A DNA stretch of 64,000 bases from Limnanthes douglasii subsp. nivea (taxonomy: Eukaryota > Streptophyta > Magnoliopsida > Brassicales > Limnanthaceae). The notes under the pieces were generated by a model. It saw nothing but the letters and a program-made list of their open reading frames with translations, ran no database searches and had not been told where the DNA came from. The translations under genes and the position numbers were made by a program. This document shows, one piece after another, positions 56,051 through 64,000 of the stretch. Location of the stretch: the NCBI GenBank assembly GCA_036936605.1, contig JAUPFV010000002.1:162928813-162992812 (forward strand), given 5' to 3'. Within the stretch, counting starts at the first letter, position 1, and the number at the start of each line of letters is the position of its first letter.

Positions 56051-58029
56051 TAACCGCCATAGATGAAGGATAAATATTTGAAGCTTGAAGAACCATGACT
56101 TTCTTAGGAAGAAAAAGACCTTCTTGGAGAGTCACCATCAAACTTATCATATATGAAAAACGCGGTTATTGAAAAAATTAATGTGTTTAATAAATACTAG
56201 TAACTGATTTATTAGTAATATTAATGTTATTAAAATCATATATATATATATAGTTATCTTTAACTAATATTAATTAATAATCTTATTTCTTATATAATAA
56301 AAAACATGTAAATCAATTTTGGTCTGGTTAGATGGCTAATTCTTAATAGGGCCTCTAACTTATTCTTTTAATTCATTTATTAATCTATTTCTAATTTCAT
56401 TATTTCATTTTAGGATATTAGCTACAGTGTTTAAATTCATAGGTTTGACTTTCTATTTGTTTTTTTGTTAAGAATTCGACTATGATGTTCTCATCCCCTC
56501 AAGCTCTCTAAGAAGTAATTTATTTGTTTTTTATCTTTTTCTTTAAGTGAACTGATTCGATGGAGTCGAAGTAATTTATTTGTTTTTTATCTTTTTTTTA
56601 AGTGAACTGATTCGACGAATGTCGACTCCCACGACTCTCTATCGACTATTTTGTTGTGTTTTAGCTAAAGTCAGGGAAGTTACCAAAGAAGGCATAATAA
56701 ATGAATTTCATATTATGTAAGTTTAGTACGTATCTAAGTTTTTGTTAATTAGATTTTAATTTTTCATTTCTTAATGTTCTTTCTGTACTACAAGCTAAAA
56801 GGATTCGTTTGTGATCAGTACTGGGGTGTTTTTGGGCTTATTTGGACAAGAAACACTGGTATATAATGTTTGGAACAAAATTGTTTTTTTAATCAAATTA
56901 AGTTAAAGCTTAAAATATATTAATTAATTTAGTGAATTAATTAATTAATATATTGTTCAAAAATTTGAATAATATATTTTTTATATAAAAATGTTATTCA
57001 TATTTTCGTTGATTTGATTTGTATTTTAGAGAAAATATTATATTAGTCAAAGATAATATTGTGTTATAAACATAATAATATACTAATATAAATAGAATAT
57101 ACAATCACGACAATCATCAGAAAAACTTTAATAAAAGTTTATTCTTCTATCACTCTTCATATATTTAAAAAAGTTAAAAAAAAAGAAGCAGAATCAGCCG
57201 ACAAAAAGATGAAAAAAAAGAAGCGTTTTTTTCTCTGCCATTAAAAAAAAGAAGAAAAAAGAGTAGGAAGAATATGATGAAAAAAATGAGAGGAGAAAGA
57301 AGAAGAAGATCAAAAAGATTAACGATTAAAAAAATAATAAGAAAAAAGATAGATAAAATATGGGTGAAGGAGAATATGGAAATATCCATGAATATCAGAA
57401 GTAACCGGAAAAAACCTTGTAGATGATTGGAGGTGGCCGGAACCGACCAGAAAAGACGGTAGCAGGTAACCGGTAACCGGAAAAGACACAAATGATTGGA
57501 GGTGAGTGGAACACGTCAGAAAAGACCGTAGAAGATCGAAACCAACCGGAAAAGGGAGGAAATATTTGATCAAGTGGACGATAAAATTATCACCGAACGG
57601 TGTCCTAAAAACGAATGTCAAAAGTTTAGAAATTATCACCAAACTTAATTTAAATCAGACATGGGTAGAATCAAATTAAATTACTTAAAATACATTAATT
57701 AATTAATTAAATAAATAAATAAATAAATTAATATATTACTCAAAGATTTGGATAATATATTCTTCATGTAAAAATACTATTTAGATTTGATTTTGTATTT
57801 TATATTATTCAAAGATAATATTCTGTCATAAAACATAATAAATAGTATACTATAAATATAGAATATACGATGTATCAAAAACACAACTATCATATACAAA
57901 TTTCTTCATCTTCTATGTATTTTTTATATTCTATGCTTTTGGCATGAAAGACTCTTTTTCTGGGTAACGACAGCCCCATAGACGGTGAATATGGTGAACT
58001 GTATGATGAGGTGAAAAGGCGGCAAGATT
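56051..58029. other. AT-rich non-coding DNA with short tandem and direct repeats
   Basis: A 56-bp tandem duplication starts at 56513 and 56569 (AAGTAATTTATTTGTTTTTT). Two ~225-bp direct repeats (56891-57120 and 57669-57893) flank 550 bp that contain ~70-bp repeated GATTGGAGGTG...AGAAAAGAC words. Simple (AAAT)n at about 57703-57730. No gene recognised. Confidence 0.6.
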
Positions 58030-58700
58030 GGGGAGCCCTTTGTTGGCATTCACTAGCATAGTTGAATTAGCAAATCTGTCGTGATGTTGTGACAGTAACA
58101 AAAGGGTTCAGGCGTGTTGTCTACAACCGATCGACCTTAACAAGATGCGGTTACAGCTTGATCGGGTCGGAGAATACAAAGGAATCATCCACTGTGGCAC
58201 CAATGTTGTTTAAACCGAAGGCGTTAAAGCTCTATGGAAGGGACTCACATCGTTCGCGGCGCACATAACGCTTAATTATTCCCTTCGTATAGAGTCCAAT
58301 GCGGTGCTCTTGGAAAATCTAGTATATTCCCACTCCGTATTCCCACTCCAGAGATCATTCTTTGCCCGAAGCCGGCCTGAATTTAAACGGCTAGTCCCCG
58401 AGCTTAGGAATAGACGGAAATCCTGATACTGAAAATTTGAGCAATTAAGGGAGGTTTTTTGCTGGATTTGGTGCTGGTGTTCTTGAGGCACTTGTCATTG
58501 TTACACCATTTGAGGTTGTAAAAATTAGACTGCAGCATTAGAGAAGATTAAGCTGGAATTATCTAAAGTATAAGGGTATGTTACATTGTGCACATTTGAT
58601 AATCTGTGAAGAATGCCTCATAAGGCTATTTGTAGGAGCTGCGCCCAGCGCGGAACTAACCAAGCAGCAAAGTTTAGATCTAGGAATAAAAATTAGTGGG
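58030..58700 (+). pseudogene. Mitochondrial succinate/fumarate-type carrier pseudogene, N-terminal two thirds
   Basis: The plus strand reads LQPIDLNKMRLQLDRVGEYK (58124 on; carrier signature P-x-D-x-x-K), GIIHCGTNVV, stop, TEGVKALWKGLTSFAAHITL, then about 100 bp of unrelated-looking frame. In another frame come FGAGVLEALVIVTPFEVVKI (second signature, about 58460-58530), YKGMLHCAHLI and VGAAPS. This follows the plant mitochondrial succinate-fumarate carrier (SFC1-like) family closely in order and wording; that is recalled knowledge. Stops, a frameshift and a missing N-terminus make it a pseudogene. The match stops at about 58670 and resumes at 60225. Confidence 0.75.
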
Positions 58701-60224
58701 CTACGCTATAAAATGGTATACATTTTTTAGTACTTTCGTCAAACCTAGTTCTATCGTGTTAACTCTAAAAAATCATTGTGAAACAATCTTCTTCCAACGA
58801 TTTTGAAAATAAAAATAATATAAATTTATAAAAATATTTTAGACCAAATTTATTTACAATCTTCTTCCAACCATTTTGTAAACAAAAATAATATAAATTT
58901 ATAAAAATATTTTAGACCAAATTTATTTTCTCTTTATTTATATTTCTTTCAATATTTTAATTTCTCACAAATATTTTAAGAATATCAGTTTCTCTCGTAT
59001 TCTACTTCAATATTTAATTTCTAAGTTTGATGTGGTGTTAAAATTGTGTGTTAGTGGATGCCACGTAGGATAGAGAAACATCATTCATGAGAGTAATAGT
59101 ATTATTTTTAATATCTTTTATTTTATTTTATATATTTTAAGGTGTTATTTAAGATTATCGTATAAGATTTCAAATATTTTGTTTCACTATTTTTGTGTTG
59201 GAAAAGAAGATTATAAACATTACATATATATGAGAATTTATAAAAAATAAAAATATAATAAAAAATATATATGAAAATTTATAAAAGACATGATTTGTTA
59301 AAAAAATATTATATAGTTAGAGAAAAATAAGGAAAGGCAATAAAAAAATATTTTTTTAGTTTTATCCTATCTTTTAAAATATTTTTAATATCTTTTAAAT
59401 AACAACTTTCATTTTATCTTGTTTATTAGTTTCAAAATATATTTTCTTTTAAAAATATTTGATTTTAATTCAATCTATTTTATAACAATATTTTATAGAT
59501 AACACATTTTATTTATATTTGTTTTTAAGAATATCTTTCAAAATTAAATTAGATTTTTTATATGCTACTTTCAAAATATCTTTCGAAAATAATATATTAA
59601 AATTTATTTTTTATTTTATAAAAAATATATATTTAATTTTTACATTTATAAACAAAAAATTAAACAAAATATAAATAAATGAAAAAATAAAATAAAGAAT
59701 AAAAATAAAAAAACAACGACATGGGTTTGTTAAGTCGCTCTGGGATTTAACAAAGCCACTATTTAAACCTCTTTTAGTTAACGCATAACTTAACAAGTCC
59801 ATCGGAAGAAATTTAGTAACGCGCTAACAAACAACATATTTAACACATACTTTAACATGTATAACAAACAACATATTTAACACATACTTTAACATGTACA
59901 GCGTACATGCTCTAAAGTAATATGAAAATGAAAAATAAAAATTAATTATCTATTCTAAATGAAAAATAAAAATTAATTATCTATTCTAATTATAATACGT
60001 AAACTAATATGAAAATAAAAAATGAATTAATTATCTATTCTAAATGAAAAATAAAAATTAATTATCTATTCTAATTATAATACGTAAACTAATATGAAAA
60101 TAAAAAATGAAAGTCATACACGTTTCTTTATGAACAAAAATGTAAACCACTCCATCATCAATAGTAACTCCATCAATAGTAACGGGACCGGAAAGATAAA
60201 CCACTATTAACAATGACGGCACGA
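58701..60224. other. AT-rich DNA between carrier pseudogene blocks, with tandem duplications
   Basis: No gene. Tandem duplications: 73-bp units at 58784 and 58857 (CAATCTTCTTCCAA), 37-bp units at 59825 and 59862 (TAACAAACAACATATTTAAC), and a nested ~90-bp repeat at 59920-60110 built on AAATTAATTATCTATTCTAA. Confidence 0.7.
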
Positions 60225-60640
60225 GAATGAGGGTGGCTCCAGCCCCTGCCCCTGCTAGCCCCCAGTGGCTCCGTGGGCTTCCATGGAAGGTGATGGTAGA
60301 ACCCTACTACCGTGGCAGTCAATGATTTCAGGGTCCCTTGGTGGAACGGTTGACCCAGTATGCAACAGGACCCTTGGATGTTGTCAAAACAAGGCTAATG
60401 GTTCAAAGATGAGATGGAGGGGAGTTGAAGTACAAAAGAATGGTTCATGCTATTAGAACAATATATGCCGGGAGGGTCTTTTTACCTTGTGGGAAGGACT
60501 ACTGACCCGACTTATGAGCATTCCTCTTCGATAAGCAATCATGTGGGTCGTAGCTGACCAAGTGACTGATTCTTTCGAGAAGAGATATCTTGGTGAAGTA
60601 TAGGGCCATTTAAACAACTCGAAACTTGATAGATCGATCA
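60225..60640 (+). pseudogene. Mitochondrial succinate/fumarate-type carrier pseudogene, C-terminal third
   Basis: Reads EGDGRTLLPWQSMISGSLGG (from about 60277), then in another frame PLDVVKTRLMVQ (third carrier signature, about 60370-60400), GELKYKRMVHAIRTIYA and RQAIMWVVADQVTDSFERRY (to about 60590). A frameshift lies near 60350, a TGA near 60410 and another frame change near 60470. Together with 58030-58700 it covers the three carrier repeats. The intervening 1.5 kb is very AT-rich and is either an enlarged intron or inserted DNA. Confidence 0.75.
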
Positions 60641-62117
60641 TCGATGAAATATTTGGGTAGATACTCCTCGGTAGATTCATTAGATATCAAACATCTTTTT
60701 TGGATAGAGTTACACGGTTACAATATTTTGTTAGCTGTTAGGACAAAATAATCATTTGGAAGGGTGGTCACTCTTCTGTTTTCTGTAGCAAAGAAAAGAT
60801 CAGGACTATGATGTTCTAGGTTTTGTTTAGTTTGATAAAAAAAAGTAAGGGTGGTTTAGTTTGACAAGAAAAAATAGAAGTTTTTAATTTATTAAAGTTA
60901 AATTATGATAAAATAATTATTAATATTGTTAGAAGAGTATGAAATTTAATGTCAAGCGAAAAAAAATTATGTTAACGAGTGATTTGAATCAAGTCTTTAA
61001 TGATTATATTTTTACAATATTCCTAACTAGCAGTAGTAACTAATAACCCGTTTTAATTGCAGTTTTTAAATTTTTAATCGTATTAATTCAATTTTTTTAG
61101 CGGTTTCAAATTTTTTCCAAAATATATTATATAGACTAGTGGTTTGATTTGTCTCATAAATATAAACATTAATGAAATTTTAAAAAAAAATTATTTTTAA
61201 TTAAAAATTACTTGATATGATATTATAGTATTTTGGTACATGCTTATATCAAATTTGAATATGTATCTAGGTATCAAATATCGAAGCCTCCCTATAACTT
61301 ATAAGTATCACTAATATAATATTAAATAATATATATATAGATATAAATAAATATTTATTAGTTAGCTATTATAGATTGTTGGTATATATATTTATTAAGT
61401 TAACATAAATGTAAATTTAAAGGGAATGATCAATATCTCTCTAATCTGATACACACTTATATGAATATAAATATTGATTAATTTTTTTTATTTCTTTTGA
61501 GTTTTGCGATCCTACCGTGATTTATACATAATGTTTTGTTGATTTAACATTATTAACCAAAGAAAAAAGAAAGTTAAATTGTAAAAAATAAAATAATTGA
61601 CTAAACCTCTTTTATATCAATTTTTATCCGAATTCTGCTAAGTTTAGAAGAAAAAATGATAAAACACTTGACTTAATACATTTGTCGAAACAATCGAACG
61701 TTCAATCAGAATTTTGTCCGTTGTCAAATTCACCTAAAAAAAATAAAAACAAAAACAGTGTTTGGGTAGTACTCTCTGTTCCCACCAAAAATAAAAAGTC
61801 ACATATGACGCCAATTTGATAAGGATTAAATCATAATCAAATACCTAAATCATATCAATTATAAAAAAAAAAGTATAAATTTATTATTGCGTATGAAATC
61901 TAATGACATTACAACATAGGCTATTCATCCTTATTTATACCAGTTACAAATGAGCTATGTGTTTATCTTTGTCTGTTATGTTTGATGTAATCAATGCGGA
62001 ATAATATGTTATTAGTAACTTAAAACATAATTAAATATAAATACAAATGGTATGTTTTATTATTATTATTCAGATATTATGTATGAAATATAGCTTTATT
62101 TTCTATTACTAACATTT
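60641..62117. other. AT-rich intergenic DNA, nothing recognised
   Basis: Dense in A/T runs. No ORF above background, no paired element ends. The first ~150 bp may be the 3' UTR of the carrier pseudogene. Confidence 0.5.
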
Positions 62118-62390
62118 ATGTCTCGTATCTACCATTTCCATTTTACGATGTTCTCATATTTAGCATTTCAAAATCTAGATCTTGCATGTATCATCTATCA
62201 TTTATATCTCGCATCTACAATTTATATTTTACACGGGTCACGTATCTATGATCTAACATATAGGTCTCGTATCTACCATTTTTATTTTACACTCGCATAT
62301 AGAATCTAAAATCGAGGCATCACATCTATCATCTAGCATTTGCGTCTTGCGCCTACAATTTTCCTTTTACAATGGTCTCATGTTTACCAA
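62118..62390. repeat. Degenerate tandem repeat
   Basis: Four or so diverged units built on TCTCGTATCTACCATTT and ATTTTAC words, starting near 62120, 62206, 62263 and 62344. Unequal spacing (57-86 bp) shows decay. Confidence 0.6.
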
Positions 62391-63200
62391 CGATAGATCA
62401 TAGATGTGAGATAGTGGATACGACTAGTCTCACACCTGGTAATGCTAGATACGGGATGCGAGACACTAGACACAGACACAAACTTATTTGAAAAAACACA
62501 AAAAATCACTAAAACTTACCTGAAACACAAAATGGTCTTATTTCTCCAAATAATCTTTTAAAATTTAGAAACGCATTCCAATTATAATCATCATGGTTTA
62601 TCTCTTCGATCACAGTTTGTCAACTTATAACGAGATTGAGAGGTTTATCGATTTAGTTTTGTCGATTTATTGTTCCTATATTTTTTTGGACTCTTATTGT
62701 TACTATATTATTATTATTGATTAATTAATTAAACTAAATAATATAAAAGAATTACTTAACTTTATATCATATAATAAACTTTAAACGTCAAAAATATGCG
62801 TTCTGCAAAATTTCTTCAGAATTTATTATATGAGTGATCTAATATCCAGTGGTTATTTTTCATCGAAGATCGTAACTATATAACGGTAAACAGGCCGTGA
62901 AATCAACGATGTTGAAAGTGTTCAAATTCTTACTTCAAATATTGAATAAGAATCATGATACGTTATTTAAAGAAGGGTAAAAGTTGTTATTGCCAGGCTA
63001 CACATACCCAAAACCAATCTAACTTTACCCAATTTTGATTTCATCCATATTTGGTATAAGTGCACACTTTTTTGGACCAAAATGCCTTTTGGGAGTATTT
63101 AATGAGCTTTTTTCTACTAGACCACATCCACCTTATTTTCTCTAACACTTCTCTTTAACCCTCACTTCTCTTTCTAAATCTTTTTTAGTTTTTTAAAATC
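62391..63200. other. AT-rich intergenic DNA
   Basis: No gene or element recognised. Confidence 0.5.
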
Positions 63201-63430
63201 AAAACACTAGCACCATAGGTGCTCAATGTTGTGCATCATAAGGTGTTAAGTGCACGACATCTATGGTGCATAAGCCTTGTACCAATGGTGCGCAAGGCCC
63301 ACACTATCAGTTTTGTGCACCACAGGTACCCAGCATTGAGCACCTATGGTGGAGGCTATTACACACCATTGGTGTTGTGCACTTAGCACATATGGTGCAC
63401 AACACTGAGCACCTATGATGGTAGTGTTTT
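63201..63430. mobile_element. 230-bp fold-back (MITE-like) element
   Basis: Left arm (63201-63285) and right arm (63345-63430) are inverted copies over about 80 bp with few mismatches, starting AAAACACTAG / AAAACACTAC and containing GGTGCTCA-TGTTGTGCA. The short loop holds further GCACCATAGGTGC-like words. GC content is far above the surroundings. If the ends are CACTA...TAGTG it could be a CACTA-type MITE, but flanking 3-bp words (AAA, TTT) do not match, so the superfamily is open. Confidence 0.75.
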
Positions 63431-64000
63431 TTATAAAAAAAATACTAATTTTTTTATAATAATTCATTATTATGTATTTGTTTTTTTTCACTATTGAAAT
63501 ATTAACCTAGTTTATTTAGTTAGTAGTATTTGTTTATGTGTTGAAGCTTTAAAAAACTTGTTAATGTTTTTTAAAAAACTTATTTTTTGTGTTAAGTTTT
63601 TTATGTATTTTTTATATGTTAATTATTTATATATATTATAAAAAAAACCTATACTTGAAGATGTTGGAATGTTCAACACGATTTTCAACTTGAGAAATTT
63701 TTAGCAATATGAGGTGTAATCTACTAAATGAAAGTGTTTTTATGGGTAAGGTTAGTAAATTAGGTTGTTTTGGATTTTGGGTGAACTTACGATACACTTA
63801 GTGTTTTTCTTTCATTAATGGTAGTTCTACAATTAAATGAAACTTGAGGGTTAATTTGGTAAAAAAAAATCAAACATGAATCAAAAGCATTTTTTAAGTA
63901 AACTTGCATTGGTACATAATTAATTATGTTATGAGATATATTCAAATTCATTTTTGTTAATTAAATAATAATTTTAAATAAAATAATGTTATATATATAT
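63431..64000. other. AT-rich intergenic DNA to the window end
   Basis: No gene or element recognised; ends in a TA run. Confidence 0.5.

Noticed and set aside
61765..61803. TACTCTCTGTTCCCACC followed by AAAAATAAAAAGTCACAT, resembling a Stowaway-type MITE end
   Set aside because: No opposite inverted end or TA duplication found nearby.
1..64000. CRISPR arrays, bacterial operons, rRNA or tRNA genes
   Set aside because: None seen; tRNA-like words are retrotransposon primer binding sites, and repeats are tandem duplications without unique spacers.

Overview
This is a stretch of flowering-plant (eudicot-like) nuclear DNA, AT-rich and built almost entirely from transposable elements. The evidence is plant-type Ty3/gypsy elements of the CRM and Tat lineages, a Ty1/copia element, a plant LINE, plant-style introns and TATA boxes, and a broken copy of a plant mitochondrial succinate/fumarate-type carrier. 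Nearly every coding region is interrupted by stops or frameshifts, so I treat the window as repeat-rich heterochromatin. Abundant CRM-clade elements make a (peri)centromeric position possible, but that is inference.

Layout. 1-4010: 5' half of a CRM-clade element on the minus strand (A). 4011-5010: decayed Tat RT/RNase H (+). 5530-6960: decayed 'putative plant transposon protein' ORF. 7577-11085: Tat integrase (+) followed by an antisense, apparently intron-containing extra ORF (-). 11086-17168: CRM element B (+), both LTRs damaged. 17169-19870: very old Tat PR-RT-RH-IN (+). 19875-20700: chromovirus-like scraps (-). 22181-24521: a 1.18-kb direct tandem duplication of unknown nature. 26056-26275: start of a Tat antisense-type ORF (+), then a tandem CRM structure C1-LTR-C2 (26276-34313) fused head to head with an inverted CRM copy D (34314-36518). 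36519-37640: Tat gag and 5' LTR (-). 37640-42412: Ty1/copia element (-). 42974-45110: a host-like gene remnant split by a Mutator-like insertion. 45747-56050: a LINE (-) interrupted by a 5.6-kb Tat deletion derivative (49743-55342) with a clean ACATC target duplication. 56051-64000: AT-rich DNA with short tandem repeats, the carrier pseudogene in two blocks (58030-58700, 60225-60640) and a 230-bp fold-back element.

Three structural points stand out. (1) Four CRM LTR copies show that the LTR is about 830-920 bp (TGATGTGATCC...TTTATCA) and contains the last ~85 codons of pol, so every 5' LTR carries an orphan pol tail. (2) The C2/D fusion is a natural inverted repeat with ~2.2-kb arms downstream of a TATA-bearing LTR, a candidate hairpin-RNA locus. 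(3) Two separate Tat copies share an antisense ORF with an apparent intron at the same place. I found no tRNA, rRNA, CRISPR or clearly intact host gene. All boundaries were read by eye.
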